Part shown: one piece after another, positions 27,051 through 36,979 of the stretch | Position numbering within the stretch: position 1 is the stretch's first letter | Layout of the letters: each line of letters starts with the position of its first letter | NCBI GenBank assembly: GCA_002478565.1 | Contig: DLPC01000025.1 | Location: forward strand, 1 to 64,000 | Direction: 5' to 3' | Length of the DNA stretch: 64,000 bases | Source of the DNA: Flavobacteriales bacterium UBA7468 | GTDB taxonomy: Bacteria > Bacteroidota > Bacteroidia > Flavobacteriales_D > Crocinitomicaceae | The notes under the pieces: generated by a model | Seen by the model: the letters and a program-made list of their open reading frames with translations, nothing else | The model's database searches: none | What the model was told of the DNA's origin: nothing | Program-made: the position numbers and the translations under genes

Positions 27051-28108
27051 TAGAGAATCAGCATGGCATCGCCGTAAGAGTAAAATTTATATTTTTCTTT
27101 GACTGCTTCTTCATAGGCTTTGTGCATGAGTTCATGACCCATGAATGCAGAAATCATCATGAGCAACGTAGATAAAGGCGTATGGAAGTTGGTGATGAGT
27201 GAATCAGCGATGCTGAATTCGTATGGAGGGAAGATGAATTTGTTGGTCCAGCCATCGTAGGGCTTCAAAAAGCCATCTGTAGATACAGAAGTTTCAATGG
27301 AGCGCATAGAAGTGGTGCCAACAGCACATACCCTGCGTTTGTGACGCTTGGCATCGTTGACCATGTCGACAGCCTTTTCAGGAATGATCACTTGCTCTGA
27401 ATCCATTTTGTGCTTTGTGAGGTCTTCAACTTCAACAGAACGGAACGTTCCGAGGCCCACATGTAGGGTGAGTTCAGCAAAGTTGATGCCTTTAAGCTCT
27501 AAACGCTTTAATAGTTGTTTTGAAAAGTGCAAACCAGCTGTTGGCGCTGCAACAGCACCTTCTACTTTGGCAAATACCGTTTGGTAACGCTCTTCGTCTT
27601 CTGGTTCAACTTCTCTTTTGATATATTTTGGAAGTGGTGTTTCACCTAACTCCGTGATTTTAGCTTTGAATTCTTCATAAGGACCATCAAAAAGGAAACG
27701 CAAAGTGCGGCCTCTTGAGGTGGTGTTGTCAATAACCTCAGCGACTAAAGAATCGTCTTCGCCGAAATAAAGTTTATTGCCGATACGGATTTTTCGGGCA
27801 GGGTCAACTAAGACGTCCCAAAGTAAGCTCTCGCGGTTGAGTTCGCGCAAGAGGAAAACTTCAATTTTGGCACCCGTTTTCTCTTTGTTACCGTACATAC
27901 GAGCAGGGAAAACCTTTGTATTGTTCATGATCATTACATCGCCTTCGTCGAAATAGTCAAGGACATCGCGAAACATTTTGTGCTCAATAAGACCGGTTTC
28001 GCGGTGCACTACCATTAGGCGGCATTCGTCACGGTTTTCTTGAGGATAGTTAGCGATTAGTTCTTCTGGAAGGTTGAAGTCAAAATCTGACAATTTCATT
28101 TTGCTCAT
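27050..28108 (-). CDS. queA: S-adenosylmethionine:tRNA ribosyltransferase-isomerase
   Basis: 352 residues from the ATG at 28108 (MSKMKLSDFDFNLPEELIA). The frame is open to 28147, but a promoter -7 box occupies 28152-28145, so that start is excluded; a second candidate is the ATG at 28099. Family blocks are YPQENRDECRLMVV, GAVAAPTAGLHFS and FHTPLSTLLMM. It adds the epoxycyclopentane ring of queuosine to the tRNA wobble base. Operon with ribF. Confidence 0.96.
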   Translation of the reverse strand: MSKMKLSDFDFNLPEELIANYPQENRDECRLMVVHRETGLIEHKMFRDVLDYFDEGDVMIMNNTKVFPARMYGNKEKTGAKIEVFLLRELNRESLLWDVLVDPARKIRIGNKLYFGEDDSLVAEVIDNTTSRGRTLRFLFDGPYEEFKAKITELGETPLPKYIKREVEPEDEERYQTVFAKVEGAVAAPTAGLHFSKQLLKRLELKGINFAELTLHVGLGTFRSVEVEDLTKHKMDSEQVIIPEKAVDMVNDAKRHKRRVCAVGTTSMRSIETSVSTDGFLKPYDGWTNKFIFPPYEFSIADSLITNFHTPLSTLLMMISAFMGHELMHKAYEEAVKEKYKFYSYGDAMLIL

Positions 28109-28144
28109 AAGACAAATTTTAGGTTCCCGTAAAATCAGGGACGG

Positions 28145-28176
28145 CAAAGATACAACATCGAGACCCCCGATGTCAA
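28145..28176 (-). promoter_or_regulatory. queA-ribF promoter
   Basis: On the minus strand TTGACA starts at 28176, and TATCTTTG covers 28152-28145, with 21 bases between the TTG and the box. This is the best full -33/-7 match in the window. The spacer holds an inverted repeat (28155-28160 with 28168-28173). Confidence 0.8.
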
Positions 28177-28194
28177 GTTTTTAGGCAACTATAT

Positions 28195-29856
28195 TTAAAA
28201 CTGAAAATACACGAAGGCTTTAAAGCTATCAGAAACTGCCTGAAAAAGTATAAAAACAAGTAACGCAAAACCAAGTGCTTGCAAGAACATGGGCCATTTT
28301 GCAAAAAAACGAACAAACGCATCTTTCCACGGTTGTGGCAACCAATGAGTAATAAAGCCGAGTAATAGTAGTAGTAGAACGGCCCAATAAGTATTCCAAA
28401 CCACAAACCAAGTTTTGATACTCCAATCAAAGTGTTGGGTTACATGTGTGAGATAAGCAAGTGGTTGCCAAGATTCAGGTAAACGAAACCAAACACGAGT
28501 GAATGTAATGAAGCTCAGTGTTAAAAAAATGCGCCAACCTCGAATGAGCCAAAGGTTGCTTTGTTCATACGGGCTAATTTTTTTCCAGTAATTGTAAAGC
28601 ACCAATGCCGCACCGTTCATCGCGCCCCAAACCACAAAGTTTTGGCTTGCACCATGCCACAAACCACCCACAATCATAGTAATGAGTAGGTTCAAATCTC
28701 GAACAGCTACCTTTCTAAAAGGCTTATAAATTTGCCAAAGCAGCACATACAAAAATGTCAGCCCGCCATAAATGTAAAACAGCGCCAGCCAACCTGTAAT
28801 AAAATATAAAAAGCCCAGGATGATGGCCGTCATGATGTAGGTGCCGACACTGCCCTTTTGGTTTCCACCTAAGGGAATGTACAGGTAGTCTCGGAGCCAA
28901 GAACTCAAAGACTTATGCCACCTGCGCCAGAAATCACCAACTGACACTGCTTTATACGGCGAATTGAAATTTTCGAGTAACGTAAAGCCCATTAACTTGG
29001 AAACACCAATGGCCATATCGGTATAACCCGAAAAATCTGCGTAAATCTGTAAAGAGTAAGCGAACATCGCCAGAACGCCAACAAAACCAGGGTAGGTTTC
29101 AGGTGCATCAAGAACTTTATCAATGAACTGAACCGCAATGTAATCGGCAAATATGAGTTTTTTGAGCAAGCCTTTTCCAATCATCCAAAGTGACCAAGAG
29201 AAGTCGTATTTTGACAATTGGTAAGGAGCATTTACCTGCGGCAAGAAGTCACGAGCCCTGACAATAGGGCCAGCAATCAGGTGAGGGAAGTACGTGACAT
29301 AAAGCGCATAATCAAAAAAGTTTTTTGCCGCTTTGATTTCTTTTCTCGCTATATCTACGAGGTAAGAAATATTATGAAAAGTAAAGAAAGAAACACCAAT
29401 CGGGACTAATATTTTGTCTACAAAACTGCCTTTGCCAAATAGCTCGTTCCCCCAAACGGCAAACTGATTAACCACATTAAAATCTGTTCCAAATTGCGCA
29501 TTAAATGCCTCCGTAAAAAAATAGGCGTATTTGAAATAACCTAAGGCCAAAAGATTCAAAGTAATTCCTATCGTTAGCCAAAGCCTTTGAAAACCTAATT
29601 TTTGAGCCCGATGGACTAGCAAACCCAAACCATAATTGAGTAAGAGCATGAGGCCCAACAGCAGTACAAAATTCCCTGAAGTTTTGAAGTAGAAAAACAA
29701 ACTCACCGCTGTCAGGAAAATACTTCGAATCAAATATTTTTGATGTATCAAGACAAATGCGCACATGACCAACAAGAAAAATATCCAGAAGTCAAGCCGC
29801 GTAAAAAGCAGACTTTCTTGTTGTTGTAGCGAAAATAATTCTTGTAAACGATTCAT
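28195..29856 (-). CDS. MBOAT family O-acyltransferase
   Basis: 553 residues with about eleven membrane segments. The MBOAT signatures are FWRRWHKSLSSWLRDYLY and the catalytic-histidine motif GGLWHGAS. The family (AlgI, PatA, DltB) moves acetyl or other acyl groups across the inner membrane onto polysaccharides. It is the last gene of an operon with two SGNH hydrolases, 2 bases after the second. The trio resembles an alginate- or cell-wall-type O-acetylation machine; the polymer is unknown. Confidence 0.93.
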   Translation of the reverse strand: MNRLQELFSLQQQESLLFTRLDFWIFFLLVMCAFVLIHQKYLIRSIFLTAVSLFFYFKTSGNFVLLLGLMLLLNYGLGLLVHRAQKLGFQRLWLTIGITLNLLALGYFKYAYFFTEAFNAQFGTDFNVVNQFAVWGNELFGKGSFVDKILVPIGVSFFTFHNISYLVDIARKEIKAAKNFFDYALYVTYFPHLIAGPIVRARDFLPQVNAPYQLSKYDFSWSLWMIGKGLLKKLIFADYIAVQFIDKVLDAPETYPGFVGVLAMFAYSLQIYADFSGYTDMAIGVSKLMGFTLLENFNSPYKAVSVGDFWRRWHKSLSSWLRDYLYIPLGGNQKGSVGTYIMTAIILGFLYFITGWLALFYIYGGLTFLYVLLWQIYKPFRKVAVRDLNLLITMIVGGLWHGASQNFVVWGAMNGAALVLYNYWKKISPYEQSNLWLIRGWRIFLTLSFITFTRVWFRLPESWQPLAYLTHVTQHFDWSIKTWFVVWNTYWAVLLLLLLGFITHWLPQPWKDAFVRFFAKWPMFLQALGFALLVFILFQAVSDSFKAFVYFQF

Positions 29857-29858
29857 GT

Positions 29859-31133
29859 TTAGTTACTCATATTTTGAAAAACGGCCATGTTCTTTTTGAA
29901 AGCCTCGATCAATAAATTCCCTTTGAGATGATAGCCGGTTCCTGTAAAATGTACGTAATCGGCTTGCATGAGCCCCGCTAATTTCCAAGTTTTTGACGAG
30001 CCCAGCTCACCCATGATGCCATAAAAATCCCAGACAGCCATTTGGTATTGCGCTGCGAGTTGCATAATTACCTCGCGTTGGCGTTCAGTATTGCGATTCG
30101 GGTATTTACGCATGTAATAATCATCATTGGGAACCGTCAACAAGATGGCACAATTCGGGTTGATGGCCAAAATTTGCAAAATCATTTTCTCCAAATTCGA
30201 TTTATAAACCTGTGGGTTAAAAGCTTCATATGAACAATGGGCGTCGTTGGTACCTACCGAAAAAATAAATAAGTCAGGCGGGCGCAACTGTAAATCTCGG
30301 CTGAAGTGTGTATTTGACAGATAGGTTGGTAAACTCGCGCCATTGATACCGATGGCCGTGTAGGTAATACCAGGGAGCTCATTTAAAAACTCAAACCCAT
30401 ATAGTGACAACGCAAAGGCATCTTCGCTTTGTTTGACAAACATAAGGTCCAACGAATCGAGGTGATCCGAAAATAATATTTCAGTATAGCCGAGTTGCGC
30501 GTAATGCTGGACTTGCGTCACGAGTAATTCTTGGTCGCCGAAATTGAGCTCATAAGGGAACGCACCCGTGTTATGATAAATTCGCAGGCGATCAAAAGGT
30601 GGTTTAACAGCAGTTTTCAAGTGTTTGAAATTGACAATAATAATGGAGTCTGAACACTCGATAGCCGCGCCGGTTAGACCGTATTCGAGATCTTCGGGTC
30701 TTTGTTGAACACTGCGGTAGCCTTTCCAATCATTTGGTGAAGAAAAATTATAATTTGATGGGTTATTTGTGTTCGCTAGATTGTATGGGAAAACCAAACC
30801 TCTCTCACCTACTAAACCCGGCCAATTGCTTTGCAAAAAAGTGCGAAAATCATGAGAATAGATATCGGCCTGCAGGTGTGAGCCACCGATATGATAAAAG
30901 TTAAGCTTCCCATCTTGTGAAGCAATCATTTGAACCAATTTTTCGTTCAAAATACGCCAATTTGGGCTCTCTGAACTAAAATATTGAAATTGATTACAAT
31001 GGACTTGAATAAACGGATACTTTTCAGCAATTTGCTGCTCTTCATAGGTCAGAGAATCCTGAGTTGACCTTAAAATGGGTTGAGAGAAAGCTTGAGAGCA
31101 ACAAAGTAAAAGTAATAACAGTGTACGCATCAA
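29859..31133 (-). CDS. Secreted SGNH/GDSL hydrolase-like protein
   Basis: 424 residues. Signal peptide 1-17 (SQAFSQ). The SGNH blocks are visible: a modified block I GGSHLQADIYS, block III SVGTNDAH (Asn) and block V DYVHFTGTGY, with the Asp-x-x-His pair. It should be a periplasmic or outer esterase/acetyltransferase, as in AlgJ/AlgX or PatB, working with the MBOAT protein that follows. The start overlaps the upstream SGNH gene by ATGA. Confidence 0.85.
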   Translation of the reverse strand: MMRTLLLLLLCCSQAFSQPILRSTQDSLTYEEQQIAEKYPFIQVHCNQFQYFSSESPNWRILNEKLVQMIASQDGKLNFYHIGGSHLQADIYSHDFRTFLQSNWPGLVGERGLVFPYNLANTNNPSNYNFSSPNDWKGYRSVQQRPEDLEYGLTGAAIECSDSIIIVNFKHLKTAVKPPFDRLRIYHNTGAFPYELNFGDQELLVTQVQHYAQLGYTEILFSDHLDSLDLMFVKQSEDAFALSLYGFEFLNELPGITYTAIGINGASLPTYLSNTHFSRDLQLRPPDLFIFSVGTNDAHCSYEAFNPQVYKSNLEKMILQILAINPNCAILLTVPNDDYYMRKYPNRNTERQREVIMQLAAQYQMAVWDFYGIMGELGSSKTWKLAGLMQADYVHFTGTGYHLKGNLLIEAFKKNMAVFQNMSN

Positions 31134-32584
31134 TTCACTGCTTTAGTTTTCCAATCTGAATAGGCCGTCATTAAGGCCTCATAAAAATGTTGAGAAGCAA
31201 TACTTGCACCACGCGGGCTGAAATGTATGTAATCTTTCCCTGCCAAACCTTGAGCAACCCACGCCGGCATTGAATTGAGCCCACCCATGGCCCCAAATAG
31301 ATCCCAGAAAGCAACGCCTTGTTCTGCACACATTTTTCGCATGCGCTCCACGGTGTAGGGCAGCAATGGATAACTTTCAAAAACACCTTCATTGAGTCTG
31401 GACATATCACTTGGTCCAATCAATACAATGGCCGCACCGGGCACCAACTTCTTCAAATACTGCACCCTGTTTTTGAGTGCCCCAACATAAGAGCGCACCC
31501 CGCTAGAATCTCTAAACGCGTGTACAGAGTTTCCTCCAAATTGTAAAATGATCAATTTCGTATTGGCATCGCGGTGCATCTGACTAAACAACTGTGCATC
31601 TGAAGAACTGAGGTCGTGCCCCGAAGAACCGCGCATGGCCACATTATTGACCTGCACACCGAGGTCACCCTCTAAACTAAAACCAGAGAATATAGGGCTC
31701 TTAACCGCAGAGAATACGTAACGCAATTTTCCAGGGGTATGGTCGAAGCTCAACGGCAAGACATGTGCGCTACCATCAGCAATGAGAGAATCTTCATGGA
31801 TGAGTTTGTTGTTCTCGTAAACTTTTACCGAACAGGGCTTAAAACAACTGTTATAAAAACACTTCACTTGACTGTAAGTCCTTGAGCGGCTAAAGGCAGA
31901 GGCAGAGGCTTCAATCTCCACCCAGGCTTCTGTGGGCAATTGCTGTTGGGCTTTTGCTGAATCGATGCCAAAAGTAGCAGCAGAAAGGAGTGCGCCATAT
32001 TTACGGCTTCCCATTTTGGGTGGCCAAAAAGCGGTGTATCTTTTGAAATTGGCAGAAACCCTTTGCTTAAAGCTTTGGGTTTGATAAACATTATAGGCCG
32101 GAATAAAACCTGGGCCTACACCGCCAAACTGTTGTTGTAAGCGCTGCCTGATATAACCTGTCATGCGGTCTCCTTCAATTTGAGAATCGCCGTAATGAAA
32201 TATGCTGATTTTTTGGCCAGCAGCTGCAGCTTCCAAAGCCGCAAAAAACCGAGCTAAATTTGCTGCAGCATCAGGGCTCAAAAACAAGGGGTGCTCAGCA
32301 GAGAAATTGGCGCTTCCGCCATCTGGTAATCCAATTTTTCCGTTACTCTTGCCATTGTGTTTGATACCATCATTGATGCTGGCCGTATCGGCAGATTTCA
32401 CGATCTGATCAATGTTCTTTTTGACCTGTTTTTTCGCAACCCAGACCCTTTCAATGGAGAGAAACTTCCAATTGACGCCCAACCACTCCACGCCTTTTGC
32501 AGGTATTAAATAACTTGGAATGCACAAGAGTGACAAAACCAGAATTAAAAAAAGCAGAACTTTGTAGGGACGAATTTGTTGCAC
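31130..32584 (-). CDS. SGNH hydrolase-like protein with N-terminal membrane anchor
   Basis: 484 residues with a GTG start. One N-terminal hydrophobic segment (about 8-27) without a clear cleavage site; then a low-complexity stretch (about 60-90) and an SGNH domain: block I HYGDSQIEGD (Ser), block III LQFGGNSVH (Asn) and block V KDYIHFSPRG (Asp/His). A carbohydrate-esterase-like beta module (about 200-290) interrupts it. Probably a tethered O-acetyltransferase or esterase of the MBOAT system. First gene of the trio. Confidence 0.83.
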   Translation of the reverse strand: MQQIRPYKVLLFLILVLSLLCIPSYLIPAKGVEWLGVNWKFLSIERVWVAKKQVKKNIDQIVKSADTASINDGIKHNGKSNGKIGLPDGGSANFSAEHPLFLSPDAAANLARFFAALEAAAAGQKISIFHYGDSQIEGDRMTGYIRQRLQQQFGGVGPGFIPAYNVYQTQSFKQRVSANFKRYTAFWPPKMGSRKYGALLSAATFGIDSAKAQQQLPTEAWVEIEASASAFSRSRTYSQVKCFYNSCFKPCSVKVYENNKLIHEDSLIADGSAHVLPLSFDHTPGKLRYVFSAVKSPIFSGFSLEGDLGVQVNNVAMRGSSGHDLSSSDAQLFSQMHRDANTKLIILQFGGNSVHAFRDSSGVRSYVGALKNRVQYLKKLVPGAAIVLIGPSDMSRLNEGVFESYPLLPYTVERMRKMCAEQGVAFWDLFGAMGGLNSMPAWVAQGLAGKDYIHFSPRGASIASQHFYEALMTAYSDWKTKAVN

Positions 32585-32600
32585 GGTGTAATCTCTGTGG

Positions 32601-32608
32601 CAAATATA
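32601..32608 (-). promoter_or_regulatory. -7 promoter box of the O-acetylation operon
   Basis: TATATTTG on the minus strand (32608-32601), 16 bases before the GTG start at 32584. Exact match to TAnnTTTG. Confidence 0.55.
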
Positions 32609-32636
32609 GTTTTTCTTTACATCAAATTAGGTCGAA

Positions 32637-34607
32637 ATGAGCAACCAACTGCGCAACGAAAGTTCTCCTTATCTGTTACAACACGCCAATAATCCAGTCA
32701 ATTGGGTAGCTTGGTCTAATGACGTTTTTGAACAAGCTAAAGCGCAAGATAAATTGGTGTTGATTAGTGTGGGTTATTCAGCTTGCCATTGGTGCCACGT
32801 GATGGAACACGAATGTTTTGAAGACGAGGAGGTTGCTGCACTCATGAACGCGCATTTCATCAATGTAAAAGTGGATCGCGAAGAGCGCCCTGATGTTGAT
32901 CAAATCTACATGACTGCTGTTCAGCTGATCACGCAGAAGGGCGGTTGGCCACTCAATTGCTTCACCCTGCCGGATGGTCGTCCGATTTATGGCGGCACTT
33001 ATTTTCCGAAAGAACAATGGATGCACGTATTGAAGTCTTTAGTCTATACATACAATAATGACCGCGCTAAGACACTCGAATATGCCCAACAACTCACAGA
33101 AGGAATCAGGGGTGCTGACTTCATTGAAAAACCACAGCTCAATATTGATTTTCAAGAAGAGAAGCTACATGAAATGGTGGTGAGGTGGTCGCGTTCTTTT
33201 GACACATTCGAAGGTGGAACAAATAGAGCGCCTAAATTTCCGCTCCCCAATAATTGGCTCTTTTTGATGAAATACGCCGTTTATTTTGATGAAGAAAAGA
33301 TACATAAACATGTAGAATTAACGCTTGACAAGATGGCGTTTGGCGGTATCTATGATCAAATTGGAGGGGGCTTCACGCGTTATGCAGTCGATGTACTCTG
33401 GAAAGTGCCGCACTTCGAAAAAATGCTCTACGATAACGCCCAACTCATTGAACTGTATGCCAAGGCATATGCATGTTATCAAAAAGCACATTATAAAGAA
33501 ATTGTTTTTCAGAGTTTTGAGTTCCTCGAAAGAGAATTATTAAATCCTGGTGGGGCGTATTACAGTGCCCTAGACGCCGACAGTGAAGGTGAGGAAGGTA
33601 AATTCTATTGTTGGTCTCTTCAAGAAATAGAACAGCTTTTTGACAAAGAAGCCGAACTTGTTAAATCTTATTGGAACATCAATCAGTTGGGTTATTGGGA
33701 AGAAGGGAAATACATTCCTCTCAAAAAACAAGATGATCTTTCTTTTGCCAAAGCTCACGACTTGACTTTAGCACAATGGCAAGAAAAGAAAGAAAAATTC
33801 ATCGATATATTGCTTTCAGAACGCTCCAAAAGAATCAGGCCAGGTCTAGACAACAAAATGCTCGTGAGTTGGAATGCCATGATGGCTAAAGGCCTATTGG
33901 AAGCCTTCCGTGTTTTTGGTGAGGAGGCCTTCTTATTGCGCGCCCGAAAAATATTACTTTGGATCAAGGAGACGCAATGGCAAGGAGCTCATTTATTGCG
34001 TGTTCAGACAAACGGAGACTCGCGAATTGCTGGGTTTTTAGAAGATTACGCCCACAGCATAGAAGCCTTTACGCTTGCTTATCAATGCACGGGAGAACTA
34101 GAATTTTTGCATTTTGCGAAAACGCTAACCGAAAAAGTGGCCAATGAATTTCAACACCCGGAAAGTATGTTGTGTTATTTTGCCGGGCAAGATTCTGAGC
34201 TGATCAGTAGAAATATGGAGCTCAATGACAACGTGATTCCGGCAAGTAATTCAGTGATGGCACATGCTTTTCTGACGATGGGGCAGTACTTTCAAAATCA
34301 AGCCTGGCGCGACAGCGCCAAACAAATGCTCACCAATATATACGACGGGATGGAAGCCTATGGCTCTGGTTATTCCAATTGGGGTTTACTGTTGTTTCAA
34401 TATTTAGACCAACCCAAGCACTGGCATGTGCTTAATGGTCTTTCACCACTCGAGGTTTTTAAAGAAACAGCAGGACGCAACTGTATGTTGTCTTATCATG
34501 AAGAGCTTCCTCTTTCACAACACTATACACCAAATGCAATATCGGTTTGCGAATACGGCGTATGTCATCCTGTAGTTCAATCTATCGAAGAAGCACTTCA
34601 ATATTAG
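32637..34607 (+). CDS. Thioredoxin-domain / six-hairpin protein, YyaL (SSP411) family
   Basis: 656 residues. The N-terminal thioredoxin-like domain (DUF255) has a CHWCHVM active site (Cys50, Cys53). An (alpha/alpha)6 barrel resembling N-acylglucosamine epimerases fills the rest (for example KVPHFEKMLYDNAQL and YSALDADSEGEEGKFY). The start motif NRLxxESSPYLLQHA is met as NQLRNESSPYLLQHANNPV. The family is widespread, has no agreed enzyme activity, and is cytoplasmic. Single gene with its own promoter region, divergent from the O-acetylation operon. Confidence 0.93.
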   Translation: MSNQLRNESSPYLLQHANNPVNWVAWSNDVFEQAKAQDKLVLISVGYSACHWCHVMEHECFEDEEVAALMNAHFINVKVDREERPDVDQIYMTAVQLITQKGGWPLNCFTLPDGRPIYGGTYFPKEQWMHVLKSLVYTYNNDRAKTLEYAQQLTEGIRGADFIEKPQLNIDFQEEKLHEMVVRWSRSFDTFEGGTNRAPKFPLPNNWLFLMKYAVYFDEEKIHKHVELTLDKMAFGGIYDQIGGGFTRYAVDVLWKVPHFEKMLYDNAQLIELYAKAYACYQKAHYKEIVFQSFEFLERELLNPGGAYYSALDADSEGEEGKFYCWSLQEIEQLFDKEAELVKSYWNINQLGYWEEGKYIPLKKQDDLSFAKAHDLTLAQWQEKKEKFIDILLSERSKRIRPGLDNKMLVSWNAMMAKGLLEAFRVFGEEAFLLRARKILLWIKETQWQGAHLLRVQTNGDSRIAGFLEDYAHSIEAFTLAYQCTGELEFLHFAKTLTEKVANEFQHPESMLCYFAGQDSELISRNMELNDNVIPASNSVMAHAFLTMGQYFQNQAWRDSAKQMLTNIYDGMEAYGSGYSNWGLLLFQYLDQPKHWHVLNGLSPLEVFKETAGRNCMLSYHEELPLSQHYTPNAISVCEYGVCHPVVQSIEEALQY

Positions 34608-34664
34608 GCTTACTTATTGCTTTTAAAGGCAAGGAAGGCAAAATTAAACAAAAGGTCTTTTGAC

Positions 34665-35627
34665 TTAAATTAGAATTGTCTTTCTGCTGATGGCTCTTTT
34701 GACAGCCTCCACTACATCTGGTGTATCAATGTGGTATTTGGTCATGAGTTCCATTGGTGTTCCGGATTCGCCAAAACTATCATTGACTGCCACGTATTCT
34801 TGCGGTACAGGATTTTTGCGGCTAAGTACCTGAGATACCGCTTCGCCTAAACCACCGTTCATCATGTGTTCTTCGGCGGTAACTACACAACCCGTTTTAG
34901 CCACAGACTTCAATATAGCTTCTTCATCTAGTGGTTTGATGGTATGCATGTTGATCAATTCTGCTGAAATGCCAATTTCGTGTAGCGCTTTGAGTGCCTC
35001 AATTGATTTCCAAACCATGTGTCCGCAAGCAATGATAGTCACATCGGTTCCTTCAGTAAGTACATCTGCTTTACCAATTACAAATTTAGCGTCGGGTTTC
35101 ACGAAAATAGGCATCACGGGTCTTCCAAAACGCAAGTAAACTGGGCCTTCGTGGTCAGCGATAGCTATGGTTGCTTGTTTGGTTTGATTGAAATCGGCGG
35201 GTACAATAACGGTCATGTTTGGTAACATGCGCATCATACCTATGTCTTCTAATACTTGATGTGTTGCACCGTCTTCACCTAGGGTTAGGCCGGCATGCGA
35301 AGCACATATTTTTACATTCTTTTTTGAATAAGCAACGGATTGTCTGATTTGATCATAAACCCTTCCTGTAGAAAAGTTGGCAAAAGTTCCGGTGAAAGGG
35401 ATTTTTCCGCCGATAGTCATGCCGGCTGCAAGCCCAATCATGTTGGCCTCAGCAATACCTGTTTGGAAAAATCGATCTGGGTTTGCTTTTTGAAAAGCGT
35501 CCATCTTTAAAGAACCAGTGAGGTCGGCACAAAGTGCAACTACATTTGGATGTGTTTGTCCAAGTTCTGCTAAACCTTCTCCGAATCCAGAGCGCGTATC
35601 TTTGTTACCGAAAATTTCAAATTCCAT
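34665..35627 (-). CDS. Transketolase, C-terminal subunit (split enzyme)
   Basis: 320 residues corresponding to the Pyr and C-terminal domains of transketolase: GFGEGLAELG, GIAEANMIGLAAGM, THQVLEDIGMMR and a final CVVTAEEH segment. The N-terminal TPP domain is encoded separately at 36979-37821. The two make an active heteromer that moves two-carbon units in the pentose phosphate pathway. A VWA gene lies between the two halves, 2 bases before this start. Full-length split subunit, not a truncation. Confidence 0.92.
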   Translation of the reverse strand: MEFEIFGNKDTRSGFGEGLAELGQTHPNVVALCADLTGSLKMDAFQKANPDRFFQTGIAEANMIGLAAGMTIGGKIPFTGTFANFSTGRVYDQIRQSVAYSKKNVKICASHAGLTLGEDGATHQVLEDIGMMRMLPNMTVIVPADFNQTKQATIAIADHEGPVYLRFGRPVMPIFVKPDAKFVIGKADVLTEGTDVTIIACGHMVWKSIEALKALHEIGISAELINMHTIKPLDEEAILKSVAKTGCVVTAEEHMMNGGLGEAVSQVLSRKNPVPQEYVAVNDSFGESGTPMELMTKYHIDTPDVVEAVKRAISRKTILI

Positions 35628-35629
35628 GC

Positions 35630-36979
35630 TTATAAAGTTAAATTAGTTGTATTGAGGGTTGCGATATTAAATTTCTTCTCTTTGGTATAAGCGCTTGAGC
35701 GTTGGTCTTTCTCGCGGTATACCAATTTGTATGAACCTGGTTGTAAGTTCCAAGCACCTGTTTTTTGATTTTCCTTGAGGTCCAAGACCCACTCCCATTG
35801 TCCTGGATTTCTTTCATAAAAAATTTGACCAACTAACACTTTTTGGGAAGTAAAGGTGAGTTGACCAGCAGCTACGATATCTATGTTGGTCAATTTTGAT
35901 TGGTCAATTTTGACTTCTTTGTAGGTGCGGGGTAAAGTTAAAATTTCGAGTTGGTAGGTCCCGACCAAATATTTTTGTGTTTCGCCAAGTTGCTGTACAT
36001 TGAGCGTCTGGCTAGCTGAGTTTTGTATAACCCTAGTTTCTATTTTGGCAGTTGAAGGGCTTTTCAAAGAAGTGATTTTCAACTGACCCTGCCCCGCATC
36101 TACCGGAATGATATTATGTGTATGTGGTTTGATTACGATGTTCTTGACTGAGACTGCCGGAACTGTGTTGACTTTGAGGTCATATTTGACAGCCGGATCT
36201 AAGAAAAGTGTGTCTGGTAGCCCTTTTCTGTTGAGCGTGTGTACAAAGGTATACTTGAGATTTTGGGTTCCGGCCTCGTACAAAAACATAGTCACATCGG
36301 TTTCGAGCGGCTTGCCTTCGATAGTGTTCAGGTTGATTTGAGCACTGGTGTTTTGTAAGGCCTTGTTGAGCACATTTCCTAACACATTACTGAAGGCCTC
36401 CTTGCTTTCTGCATCGGTATAACTACCAATACACTCAAATTTATCGAGATACGATAAATCCATACCCAAACCAATCACAAATGGCGTGACTTTCACACCC
36501 TTGTCGCGGAGTTTACGCGCAATGATACAGGGGTCGTTGTCACAGGACTCAAGGCCATCAGTAATTAAAATGATAAAGTTTCTGGCTAAAGTATCTGGGA
36601 AATCTGCGGCAGAGGCCTCAAGAGACCTAGCAATTGGGGTAGCGCCTTTTGCCTGCAAGCCCCTAATTTTCATTTTAATAGGGTCAATGTTGTTTGGAGC
36701 AAATGGCACTTCAAGTTTGGTGTCTTGGCAATCTTGGTAGGTGTTAGTAACAATAGATTGGTGGCCATAAACACGCAACGCAATTTCAAGATTCGGTACC
36801 TCCTTGAGGCCGTCTAAACTTTTTACCAATACCTCTTTGGCTGCAGCCATTCGGGTTTGGTTGTTCCAATCCAGATTCATGGAATTAGAAGCGTCTAGAA
36901 TAAAAAGTATGCGTGTCATGGGTTGTGACCAGCAAATGCTCGTCAGGAACAACAACCAAATCACGCTTATTTTTCTCAC
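35630..36979 (-). CDS. Secreted von Willebrand factor A domain protein
   Basis: 449 residues with a GTG start that overlaps the last base of the upstream transketolase stop (TAGTG). Signal peptide 1-19 (TSICWSQP). The VWA domain (about 22-200) keeps the metal-site motif DASNS (Asp29, Ser31, Ser33), the Thr in KGATPIARSL and the Asp in LITDGLESC. Beta-rich domains fill the C-terminal half. A calcium- or magnesium-dependent protein-binding role outside the inner membrane is likely. Its place between two cytoplasmic transketolase subunits is odd. Confidence 0.88.
   Translation of the reverse strand: MRKISVIWLLFLTSICWSQPMTRILFILDASNSMNLDWNNQTRMAAAKEVLVKSLDGLKEVPNLEIALRVYGHQSIVTNTYQDCQDTKLEVPFAPNNIDPIKMKIRGLQAKGATPIARSLEASAADFPDTLARNFIILITDGLESCDNDPCIIARKLRDKGVKVTPFVIGLGMDLSYLDKFECIGSYTDAESKEAFSNVLGNVLNKALQNTSAQINLNTIEGKPLETDVTMFLYEAGTQNLKYTFVHTLNRKGLPDTLFLDPAVKYDLKVNTVPAVSVKNIVIKPHTHNIIPVDAGQGQLKITSLKSPSTAKIETRVIQNSASQTLNVQQLGETQKYLVGTYQLEILTLPRTYKEVKIDQSKLTNIDIVAAGQLTFTSQKVLVGQIFYERNPGQWEWVLDLKENQKTGAWNLQPGSYKLVYREKDQRSSAYTKEKKFNIATLNTTNLTL

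Noticed and set aside
34649..34662. CAAAAG-GT-CTTTTG palindrome between two convergent genes
   Set aside because: A loop of two bases cannot form a good terminator hairpin; no other support.
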